From the NCBI GenBank assembly GCA_913058255.1, contig CAJXQU010000002.1, forward strand, positions 248,001 through 312,000: a stretch of 64,000 nt of DNA, given 5' to 3'. The notes beneath the pieces are model-generated. The model made no database searches and was not told where the DNA came from. It saw nothing but the letters and a program-made list of their open reading frames with translations. This document shows, one piece after another, positions 57,031-64,000 of this stretch; positions within the stretch are counted from its first letter, which is position 1, and every line of letters starts with the position of its first letter. Made by a program: the position numbers and the translations under genes. The stretch comes from an uncultured Pseudomonadota bacterium (GTDB lineage Bacteria; Pseudomonadota; Gammaproteobacteria; CAJXQU01).

Positions 57031-59679
57031 CTAGTCTAAAGACGCCTTAACCCAATCAACAACACTCGCTAATGCTTCGTCGAGTTTAGAAGGATCGTTA
57101 CCGCCGGCTTGCGCCATGTCTGGACGACCACCGCCTTTGCCATCAACCTGCTGGGCGACGTGATTGATCATCTTGCCTGCTTGTACACGATCAGTGCTGT
57201 CTTTGGTTACACCAGCGACCAGTTTAACCTTATCGCCTTCAACCGAGGCCAAGACAATCGCGGCCGAGCCGAGTTTGTTTTTCAGCTGATCCATCGTCTC
57301 ACGTAATGTGTTGACGTCTGCACCTTCCAGTTTCGCCGCGAGGATTTTTATGCCGGCAACATCGACAGCATCAGCAGTCAGATCAGAACCTGTCTGGCTG
57401 GCCATTTTGCCTTTTAACGCTTGAATTTCTTTCTCTTGCTGCCGATTTTTCTGTAATAACTGTTCTAGCTTATCTTCTATATTTGTTGGTGTTGCTTTGA
57501 GAATATGCGTTAGGCGTGTGAAGTTCTTTTCAGTTTCACCGATGTAATCTAGCGCTGCTTTACCTGTCAATGCTTCAATACGACGTACGCCGGATGCTAT
57601 GCCTGTTTCAGAGGTGATTTTGAATAAGCCAATATCACCCGTGCGCTTTACATGCGTACCACCGCAAAGCTCGATAGAAAACTCACCCATGTTTAACACG
57701 CGCACTTCATCCGTGTATTTTTCACCGAATAGCGCCATCGCACCGGATTTTTGTGCTTTTTCCATCGACATCACATTCGTTTCTACCGCTAGATTTGCAC
57801 AGACTTGTTCATTCACTAGGCCCTGAATCTCTATCCGTTGATCCGTCGTAACGCCTTCCGAGTGAGAGAAATCAAAACGTAGCCGTTCAGCCGAAACTAA
57901 GGAGCCTTTTTGCAAAACATGCTCGCCCAAAACCTTACGTAGCACGGCATGCAACAAATGTGTTGCTGAGTGATTCTGCTCGGTGGATTGACGTGTCGCT
58001 GCGTCGACATTGGCTTGTAACGTGTCGCCTTGCTTGATGCTACCAATTTTTAATGTTCCAAAATGTAGGTGCACATCATTGTGCTTTTTAGTGTCTTCTA
58101 CAGCAAAGCTGCCATCAGAGCCGAGTAGGGTGCCTGTATCGCCCGCTTGGCCACCTGACTCTGCGTAGAAAGGTGATTGATCAGTGATGATGACTGCGGT
58201 TTGTCCTGTGCTAACCTCAGCAACTTCTTTGCTCTCTACAAACAGTCCAGTAACCTTGATCTGATTGCTTAAACCATCGTAACCCGTAAATATGAAGTTA
58301 CGATTTTCTGTATCCATCGCAGCTGTCAAATCCGCACCACCCGCAGCTTTATTTGCAAAATTTGATGCACCAGAAGCCAACTCTTTTTGCTTCGCCATCG
58401 CCGCATCAAAACCAGCCATGTCCAACACTAGACTTTTTTCACGGGCAATATCCGCAGTCAAATCAACAGGGAATCCGAAGGTGTCATAAAGCTTGAAAAT
58501 CACGTCACCGGGAATGTTTTTATCTTTTATGTTTGTTAAGGATTGCTCAAGAATTTTTAAACCTTGAGTCAGCGTTTCTTTGAAACGTTCCTCTTCTTTC
58601 TTCAGAACCTTTTCGACATTCGCTTGTGCTTTAACTAGCTCAGGAAACGCTGTTCCCATTTCATCAACCAATGGTTGTACGAGCTTATAAAAGAACGCGC
58701 CGTCCATGCCGATCTTGTTACCATGTCGAACAGCGCGACGAATAATTCTGCGCAATACGTAACCACGACCTTCGTTTGAAGGTACGACACCATCGGTAAT
58801 AATAAAGGCGCAGGAGCGAATGTGATCAGCGACCACACGTTGTGACATCAACTCATGCTCGGGTGCACAGTTAGCAAGTTTACAAATTGGCTTAATGAGG
58901 TTTTGGAACAAGTCAATTTCATAGTTGTTATGAAGATGCTGCATGACTGCTGCGATGCGTTCCAAGCCCATGCCTGTATCAACTGAAGGTTTGGGTAATG
59001 GATTTAAGTTACCGTCTTCATCACGATCAAACTGGGTAAAAACGAGGTTCCAAATTTCGATATAACGATCACCGTCTTCCTCTGGCGTTCCAGGAGGTCC
59101 GCCCGCAACATCTTCGCCGTGATCATAAAAAATCTCAGTACAAGGTCCGCATGGTCCGGTTGGCCCCATGCTCCAAAAATTATCTTTTTCGCCACAACGT
59201 GACATACGTTTTGGATCAAAGCCAATATCTTTTTGCCAGATCTCAGCCGCTTCATCATCTTCTGTATAAACAGTGACCCAAAGTTTTTCTTCGGGCAACC
59301 CTAAAGTTTTAGTAAGAAAATCCCAAGCGAATTTGATAGCTTCATGTTTGAAATAATCACCGAAACTAAAGTTGCCAAGCATTTCAAAAAAAGTGTGATG
59401 CCTTGCAGTGTAGCCAACGTTTTCTAGATCATTATGCTTACCACCAGCACGCACGCAACGCTGGCTAGAAACGGCTCGGCTATAAGAACGTTTATCTTTA
59501 CCAGTAAACACATCTTTAAACTGCACCATGCCTGCATTAGTGAACAATAGAGTGGCATCGTTATGTGGAACCAGAGGACTACTGGCAATAACTTCATGCC
59601 CTTGTTGATTGAAATAATCCAGAAAAGCTTGGCGGATTTCTGCGGTACTAGTGGGAAGGTTCGAAGTTGTTTTAGTCAT
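57031..59679 (-). CDS. alaS: Alanine--tRNA ligase
   Basis: This class II synthetase of 882 residues attaches Ala to tRNA-Ala. The class II core (about 1-240; [39 protein letters not shown]) is complete. So are the tRNA-binding region, the editing domain ([13 protein letters not shown] and [13 protein letters not shown]) and the C-Ala domain with the final [11 protein letters not shown] motif. It overlaps the recX stop by one base and would be the last gene of the pncC-thpR-recA-recX run. A tRNA-Ala gene lies at 29.5 kb. Confidence 0.98.
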   Translation of the reverse strand: MTKTTSNLPTSTAEIRQAFLDYFNQQGHEVIASSPLVPHNDATLLFTNAGMVQFKDVFTGKDKRSYSRAVSSQRCVRAGGKHNDLENVGYTARHHTFFEMLGNFSFGDYFKHEAIKFAWDFLTKTLGLPEEKLWVTVYTEDDEAAEIWQKDIGFDPKRMSRCGEKDNFWSMGPTGPCGPCTEIFYDHGEDVAGGPPGTPEEDGDRYIEIWNLVFTQFDRDEDGNLNPLPKPSVDTGMGLERIAAVMQHLHNNYEIDLFQNLIKPICKLANCAPEHELMSQRVVADHIRSCAFIITDGVVPSNEGRGYVLRRIIRRAVRHGNKIGMDGAFFYKLVQPLVDEMGTAFPELVKAQANVEKVLKKEEERFKETLTQGLKILEQSLTNIKDKNIPGDVIFKLYDTFGFPVDLTADIAREKSLVLDMAGFDAAMAKQKELASGASNFANKAAGGADLTAAMDTENRNFIFTGYDGLSNQIKVTGLFVESKEVAEVSTGQTAVIITDQSPFYAESGGQAGDTGTLLGSDGSFAVEDTKKHNDVHLHFGTLKIGSIKQGDTLQANVDAATRQSTEQNHSATHLLHAVLRKVLGEHVLQKGSLVSAERLRFDFSHSEGVTTDQRIEIQGLVNEQVCANLAVETNVMSMEKAQKSGAMALFGEKYTDEVRVLNMGEFSIELCGGTHVKRTGDIGLFKITSETGIASGVRRIEALTGKAALDYIGETEKNFTRLTHILKATPTNIEDKLEQLLQKNRQQEKEIQALKGKMASQTGSDLTADAVDVAGIKILAAKLEGADVNTLRETMDQLKNKLGSAAIVLASVEGDKVKLVAGVTKDSTDRVQAGKMINHVAQQVDGKGGGRPDMAQAGGNDPSKLDEALASVVDWVKASLD

Positions 59680-60146
59680 TATAATTCATCGTTATAGCTA
59701 GTATGTTGGCTGGTTTCCTGACGAATTTGTTCGTTGGTAAAGCCTCTATATTGTAAAAAACGCGCTTGTTTTGCGCGTAGTTGGTAATCTTTGGGTAGTT
59801 GTCTACCGAATTTTTTTTCTCGAACTTGAGTGATCATTTCTCGCCAGATGGGATCATGCGTATCGACGTATTCTTCTTGCAAGATCGCGCTAACACCACG
59901 TTCCTGTAATTCGTTGAGAATTCTAATTGGCCCTTGGCCTTTCTTACGACGCATATTGACAAAGGCTTCGGTAAAACGTTCGTCACTTTGTAGATCTTGT
60001 GATGTCAGGCGATCAACCACTTGTTCGGCGATATCGGCTTCGATCTCTTTTGCTTGTAACTTTGAGATCAACTCTTTACGCGTATGCTCGCGACGGGCTA
60101 AGAGGTTCATAGCCTTGTAGCGAGCATTTGCGATTTCATCAGTCAA
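59679..60146 (-). CDS. recX: Regulatory protein RecX
   Basis: RecX binds RecA filaments and lowers RecA activity. The 155-residue length fits the family. It shows three RecX-type helical repeats: [13 protein letters not shown], then [16 protein letters not shown], and [13 protein letters not shown]. The C-terminal end is [10 protein letters not shown]. It lies 22 bases downstream of recA and runs into alaS with a one-base overlap. This recA-recX-alaS order is common in gammaproteobacteria. Confidence 0.95.
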   Translation of the reverse strand: MTDEIANARYKAMNLLARREHTRKELISKLQAKEIEADIAEQVVDRLTSQDLQSDERFTEAFVNMRRKKGQGPIRILNELQERGVSAILQEEYVDTHDPIWREMITQVREKKFGRQLPKDYQLRAKQARFLQYRGFTNEQIRQETSQHTSYNDEL

Positions 60147-60168
60147 ACTTGAAACCTAACCGTTCAGC

Positions 60169-61212
60169 CTAAGCTTCGAGTTCTTCTGTATCAGCGTCAT
60201 CATCGGCGACTTTCTCGCTAGGCTTTGGCAGCAGTTTTTCTCTGATAGCAACTTCAATCTTTTCAGCGGTTTCTGGGTTTTCTTTTAAGTAATTCCGAAC
60301 ATTTTCTTTACCTTGGCCAATGCGATCACCACCATAGCTATACCACGATCCCGCTTTATCGATAAGTTCACATTTTACACCAAGGTCGATAATTTCACTT
60401 TCGCGTGAAACACCTTCGCCATAAAGGATATCGAAGTAAGCTTCTTTGAATGGCGGAGCAACTTTATTCTTAACCACTTTAACGCGTGTTTCATTACCGA
60501 CAATCTCATCTTGTTTCTTGATCGCACCGATACGACGAATATCCAAACGTACTGATGAATAGAATTTAAGTGCATTACCACCTGTCGTCGTTTCAGGGCT
60601 GCCGAACATAACACCGATTTTCATACGAATTTGGTTGATGAAGATAACCAGCGTATTTGAACGTTTAATATTACCCGTTAACTTACGCAGGGCTTGAGAC
60701 ATTAGGCGTGCTTGCAGACCAACATGATGATCACCCATATCGCCTTCGATTTCAGCTTTCGGTGTTAATGCTGCGACCGAGTCAATAACCACAATTCCTA
60801 CCGCGCTAGAGCGAACGAGCATGTCAGTGATTTCTAACGCTTGCTCACCAGTGTCTGGCTGTGAAACTAACAGATCACTAATATTAACGCCGATTTTTTC
60901 TGCATAAACGGGATCCATCGCATGCTCAGCATCAACGAAAGCAGCTGTACCACCTGCTTTTTGAATCTCTGCAACTGCATGTAATGCCAATGTTGTTTTA
61001 CCTGATGATTCAGGACCGTAGATTTCAACGACACGACCGCGTGGTAAACCGCCAACACCCAAGGCAATATCGAGTGCTAATGAACCACTAGAAATAGCTT
61101 CTACATTGATGGATTGGCCATCTCCAAGGCGCATAACAGAACCTTTACCGAATTGTTTTTCAATCTGGCTAAGTGCTGCGTTAAGGGCCTTTTCTTTTTG
61201 ATCATCCATCAA
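60169..61212 (-). CDS. recA: Recombinase RecA
   Basis: RecA forms filaments on single-stranded DNA, drives strand exchange and triggers LexA cleavage. The 347-residue protein has Walker [10 protein letters not shown] near residue 67, the EHAMDP and [11 protein letters not shown] (Walker B) segments, and the L1/L2 DNA-binding loops ([12 protein letters not shown] and [13 protein letters not shown]). The C-terminus is acidic ([11 protein letters not shown]). I did not see a convincing LexA box (CTGT-N8-ACAG) ahead of it or ahead of pncC. The ribosome site is GGAG. Confidence 0.98.
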   Translation of the reverse strand: MMDDQKEKALNAALSQIEKQFGKGSVMRLGDGQSINVEAISSGSLALDIALGVGGLPRGRVVEIYGPESSGKTTLALHAVAEIQKAGGTAAFVDAEHAMDPVYAEKIGVNISDLLVSQPDTGEQALEITDMLVRSSAVGIVVIDSVAALTPKAEIEGDMGDHHVGLQARLMSQALRKLTGNIKRSNTLVIFINQIRMKIGVMFGSPETTTGGNALKFYSSVRLDIRRIGAIKKQDEIVGNETRVKVVKNKVAPPFKEAYFDILYGEGVSRESEIIDLGVKCELIDKAGSWYSYGGDRIGQGKENVRNYLKENPETAEKIEVAIREKLLPKPSEKVADDDADTEELEA

Positions 61213-61251
61213 TTATTTCTCCAAATTAGGTCAGTACAAATTAGTCGCGCA

Positions 61252-61764
61252 TTATCCCACAAAATCCCATGTCTGAATAACCCTGTATTCGCTCTCTCCT
61301 GACACGACGATAGATTCAACGAGAGAGAAACCTCTGACCAACCAAGGAATATGTTTAAAGCTTAGGTGGTTGATCGGTTTTTTAACGCCGCGCATTAAGG
61401 TGATATGTAATTGAAAATCTGTTTGCTCCGCTGAGTAGCCAAAAGGCTCAAGTATCTCATTCAACTTACTCACTAACACATTGAGTTGTTCAGGAATATT
61501 ACTCGATCCCATACAGGTTAACTCTGAGGTTTTCCACCATTCACGCGAGTCTAATTTTAGATCAAAAGGTGCTATGTTTATTTGTTTCGCCGCCTGTTCT
61601 AAAGCCTCAATCTGATCAACAGGCACTTCCCCAAGAAAAACTAACGTCGCATGGAAATTGCTGGCTTTAACTTTCTGTCCGCCAGCCGGTATTTGTGCTG
61701 CTATCTTGGCAATTTGTTGGCGGACAAGATCATCCGGCATAAGTGCAAAAAATAATCTGGACAT
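61252..61764 (-). CDS. thpR: RNA 2',3'-cyclic phosphodiesterase ThpR
   Basis: The 170-residue protein is a 2H phosphodiesterase. Its two H-x-T-x motifs are visible: FHATLVFLG near residue 42 and LHITLMRG near 125. ThpR (formerly LigT) opens 2',3'-cyclic phosphates on RNA ends. It starts with MSRLFFALMPDD, as in the family. It lies one base after pncC and 39 bases before recA, all on one strand. Confidence 0.92.
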   Translation of the reverse strand: MSRLFFALMPDDLVRQQIAKIAAQIPAGGQKVKASNFHATLVFLGEVPVDQIEALEQAAKQINIAPFDLKLDSREWWKTSELTCMGSSNIPEQLNVLVSKLNEILEPFGYSAEQTDFQLHITLMRGVKKPINHLSFKHIPWLVRGFSLVESIVVSGESEYRVIQTWDFVG

Positions 61765-61765
61765 A

Positions 61766-62257
61766 TTATTTACTGAGTTCCAATAAACCTTCCAAGGCAG
61801 TCACGACGGCTTGTTCTCGGACCTTCGCTCGATCGCCCTTGAAAAGATGTTGCCTGCTGACAATAGAATCCTGATCGGCCCAAGCAAACCAAACCGTACC
61901 GACAGGCTTGCCGTGAGTTTCATCATCGGAACCACCGGGGCCAGCAATGCCTGTAATCGCTACACTTAGATCAGCATGACTGTTGTTCAAAGCGCCAACC
62001 ACCATTTCACGTGCAGTCTCTTCACTAACAGCTCCAAATTGATCGAGGGTGCTTAGTTTGACCCCAAGCATTTCATGCTTAGCAATGTTGGAGTAGGTCA
62101 CAAAACCTCGATCGAACCAAGCAGAACTCCCCGGGATCGCTGTGATCGCTTCAGAAACCCAGCCTCCAGTGCAAGATTCAGCTGTTACGATCATGATTTT
62201 TTGAGGTTTTAGCTGGTCAGCTAACAGGGTTGATTTCTGTTTAATGATTGTCGTCAT
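61766..62257 (-). CDS. pncC: Nicotinamide-nucleotide amidohydrolase PncC (CinA C-terminal domain)
   Basis: It deamidates nicotinamide mononucleotide to nicotinate mononucleotide in NAD recycling. The 163 residues form only the CinA C-terminal domain. Signatures are TAESCTGGWVSEAIT-IPGSS near residue 26 and AVTGIAGPGGSDDETHGKPVGTV-like (here AITGIAGPGG) near 100. The Ser near residue 28 is in the family's active-site position. It heads a tightly packed run with thpR and recA and is divergent from yjgA. Confidence 0.93.
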   Translation of the reverse strand: MTTIIKQKSTLLADQLKPQKIMIVTAESCTGGWVSEAITAIPGSSAWFDRGFVTYSNIAKHEMLGVKLSTLDQFGAVSEETAREMVVGALNNSHADLSVAITGIAGPGGSDDETHGKPVGTVWFAWADQDSIVSRQHLFKGDRAKVREQAVVTALEGLLELSK

Positions 62258-62359
62258 TTATACGGATATGTTTATGCGTTATTATGGAGAAAGAATCATT
62301 GGTAAAACATCATACCAATAAAACAACCAAGTCATACATTCACAAGTTGTAAAAAATAC

Positions 62360-62875
62360 ATGATAGATACAAATACAAACGACCATTACGAAGACGACGA
62401 AGAGTTCGTCATAAGCAAATCGCAGATCAAGCGAGAGATGAATGCACTTCAAGATCTAGGTAAGGCATTAGTTAAACTTACGCCGAACCAATTGAAGAAA
62501 ATGCCCATTACAGAAGATCTGCTTGTCAGCGTGACCGAAGCTAAAAAATACAAAATGAAAGCTTTGAAACGACAACTTCAACGAATTGGCGTTTTGATGC
62601 GCACGGAAGATGCTGAAGCAATCCAAAAAGCATTAGATAGATTGCATAAGCCGGAAAAACAACAGGTCAAAAAACTCCACAAGATTGAAAAGTGGCGGGA
62701 TGACTTGGTTGCTGGTGAAGCGAGTGTGCTGGATGACATTGTTGAACAATTCCCAGAGCTTGATCATCAATACGTGAATCAAATGATTCGTAATGCGAAA
62801 AAAGAAAAGGCAAGTAACAAGTCTCCTAAATCTGCTCGGGCATTGTTTCAGTATCTAGAAGGCTTGAACCGTTAA
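62360..62875 (+). CDS. yjgA: Ribosome-associated protein YjgA/DarP (DUF615)
   Basis: The 171-residue, Lys-rich protein is the DUF615 family member DarP, which helps assemble the 50S ribosomal subunit. Recognisable blocks are SKSQIKREMNALQDLGKALVKL near residue 20, IQKALDRLH near 90, LHKIEKWRDDLV near 110 and FPELDHQY-NQMIRNAKKEK near 130. It is small and helical. It lies divergent from pncC and 2 bases before the DUF3750 gene. Confidence 0.93.
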   Translation: MIDTNTNDHYEDDEEFVISKSQIKREMNALQDLGKALVKLTPNQLKKMPITEDLLVSVTEAKKYKMKALKRQLQRIGVLMRTEDAEAIQKALDRLHKPEKQQVKKLHKIEKWRDDLVAGEASVLDDIVEQFPELDHQYVNQMIRNAKKEKASNKSPKSARALFQYLEGLNR

Positions 62876-62877
62876 GC

Positions 62878-63618
62878 ATGTCGCGTAAGAAAAAGTGGCT
62901 GTTATTCTTTATCTTATTATTTTCAGGCCCCATGTATGCGGCTTTTTCCGGTGCTGTTTCTTACAGTAAAGATTGGCGTACAGCTGATCGAAACAGCACA
63001 GCGATAGCGCCATTAGCAGCTGAACATCCTGACGCAATCATTCAGGTTTACTCTGCTCGAGCGTTTAACTGGCGTGGTATCTTCGGCGTACACACCTGGA
63101 TTTCGACTAAAGAAAAGAACGCCAAACAGTACAAAGTACATCAAGTTGTTGGCTGGAATTTATCCCGAAATGTATCTGTCGTCGTCTCTAAATCTGATCA
63201 GCCGGATCGATCTTGGTATGGACATGAACCTGTCATTATTGCCGACATTCGTGGCACGCCCGCTGAGCAGCTTATTCCCAAGATCCAAATCGCCGTTAAT
63301 CGCTATCCATATGACTTTACTTATCATGTCTGGCCAGGCCCTAATAGTAATACCTTTACAGCTTTTGTCGCGCGTGAAGTGCCTGAATTAAACCTTCAAT
63401 TACCGTCCACTGCAATAGGTAAGGATTTCTTACCGAATAATAGTTTAATTGAACAGACGCCCAGTGGAACGGGTTATCAAATATCTTTGCTCGGAGTTGT
63501 TGGTGTCGCTGCAGCCAAAATAGAAGGCCTAGAACTGAATATTTTAGGACTTAACTTTGGTGTCGATTTTGATCAGAAAGCGATTATTTTACCGGGGTTA
63601 GATCGCGTCGGAGGCTGA
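62878..63618 (+). CDS. DUF3750 secreted/membrane protein
   Basis: The 246-residue protein has an N-terminal hydrophobic segment (about 7-25) and a single periplasmic domain. Features of DUF3750 are visible: AIIQVYSARAFNWRGIFGVHTWIS near residue 50, and WPGPNSNTFTAFVAREVPELNL near 155. The His and Asn of this latter region resemble an NlpC-like fold and could mark an active site; that is inference. It follows yjgA at once and is probably co-transcribed. Confidence 0.85.
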   Translation: MSRKKKWLLFFILLFSGPMYAAFSGAVSYSKDWRTADRNSTAIAPLAAEHPDAIIQVYSARAFNWRGIFGVHTWISTKEKNAKQYKVHQVVGWNLSRNVSVVVSKSDQPDRSWYGHEPVIIADIRGTPAEQLIPKIQIAVNRYPYDFTYHVWPGPNSNTFTAFVAREVPELNLQLPSTAIGKDFLPNNSLIEQTPSGTGYQISLLGVVGVAAAKIEGLELNILGLNFGVDFDQKAIILPGLDRVGG

Positions 63619-63660
63619 TGTTTTTATGCCTATCATCTCCAAAGCAAACACTCTATTAAT

Positions 63661-63999
63661 TTAATCCTCTGAGTGGATCCGAGCACTGGCTTTTTTCTCT
63701 TTACGTTCAGCCAGTGATACACCCAGATGGTCTTCATTACGCAGCTTAGATAACTGTATTTGTTTTTGACGTTCTGCGAAACGTTCTCTGCGTTCTTCGC
63801 TCATGTTGTCATAACAGAGTGGGCAGGAGATACCTTCTTGATACTTTTCCGATGCACGTTGCTCTTCAGACAAAGGCCAACGGCAGGCGAAACATTGTTC
63901 ATACCTGCCTTCTTCAAGGTTGTGATCAACAGACACACGGCCATCAAAGACGAAACATTCACCTTCCCAGAGACTTTCTTCCTGAGGAACGTCTTCTAA
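63661..63999 (-). CDS. trhO: tRNA uridine(34) hydroxylase TrhO, C-terminal part (truncated by window end)
   Basis: The minus-strand frame is open from the window edge (63999) to a stop at 63661. It encodes [26 protein letters not shown], in two parts either side of the first in-frame GTG, so the gene begins outside the window. The C-terminal zinc-type segment has CFACRWP and CPLCYDNM, two Cys pairs. This matches the C-terminal region of TrhO/YceA (UPF0176 rhodanese family), which hydroxylates U34 of tRNAs toward 5-hydroxyuridine. The rhodanese domain lies upstream, outside the window. An internal GTG at 63936 is not the real start. Confidence 0.88.
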   Translation of the reverse strand, partial: LEDVPQEESLWEGECFVFDGRVSVDHNLEEGRYEQCFACRWPLSEEQRASEKYQEGISCPLCYDNMSEERRERFAERQKQIQLSKLRNEDHLGVSLAERKEKKASARIHSED

Positions 64000-64000
64000 G

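Noticed and set aside
61213-61251. LexA (SOS) box ahead of recA
   Set aside because: No CTGT-N8-ACAG type site is present in the gap, nor ahead of pncC. A divergent box cannot be excluded.

Overview
The window looks like a chromosomal segment of a gammaproteobacterium. This rests on the complete nqrABCDEF-nqrM sodium-pumping NADH dehydrogenase operon, a pncC-thpR-recA-recX-alaS run, and gltX followed directly by glnS, plus roxA, truD, yjgA, hrpA and trhO of gammaproteobacterial type. Exosortase together with PEP-CTERM/VPLPA-CTERM cargo, moderate GC in the flanks, a BicA-like SulP transporter and an OprC-like receptor suggest an aquatic lineage, perhaps near Methylophaga, Cycloclasticus or other Thiotrichales. 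That placement is inference. No phage, insertion sequence, integrase or CRISPR array was seen.

Layout: 1-5.1 kb holds the 3' part of hrpA, an unrecognised secreted/membrane protein, an acyltransferase and a CBS-domain protein. 5.2-11.3 kb (minus strand) is the nqr operon. 11.6-13.7 kb encodes a Met-rich TonB-dependent receptor, probably for copper. 13.86-14.04 kb holds a candidate CsrA-sequestering small RNA on the minus strand. 14.2-24.7 kb is mixed housekeeping: a ComEA-like protein, ugd, UspA and SulP, roxA, a DUF4105 protein, a YugP-type metallopeptidase, a K+ channel-like protein, a YjdF-like protein, truD and a PEP-CTERM protein. 25.2-29.7 kb carries gltX, glnS, a secreted GH3 enzyme and tRNA-Ala and tRNA-Glu under a good promoter.

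30.4-43.9 kb is an exopolysaccharide locus, all on the plus strand and clearly AT-richer than its surroundings up to about 42.2 kb. It encodes a secreted clan-A glycosidase, a Wzx flippase, a Wzy polymerase, five glycosyltransferases, a membrane-anchored nucleotidyltransferase, a thymidylate-kinase-like P-loop protein and an exosortase-EpsI fusion. No initiating phosphoglycosyltransferase or Wza/Wzc export genes lie inside the window, so these must be elsewhere. Ugd at 14.7 kb could supply UDP-glucuronate. The two sorting-signal proteins (24.1 kb and 47.5 kb) are candidate exosortase substrates.

44.1-47.3 kb is an exbB-exbD-exbD-tonB energy-transduction operon headed by a small secreted protein; it could power receptors such as the 11.6 kb one. 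48.2-49.2 kb is a response regulator/diguanylate cyclase. 49.4-55.2 kb is a complete tripartite RND efflux operon, followed by a ClsC-like phospholipase D protein. 57.0-62.3 kb (minus strand) is pncC-thpR-recA-recX-alaS. The window ends with yjgA, a DUF3750 protein and the C-terminal part of trhO, cut by the window edge.
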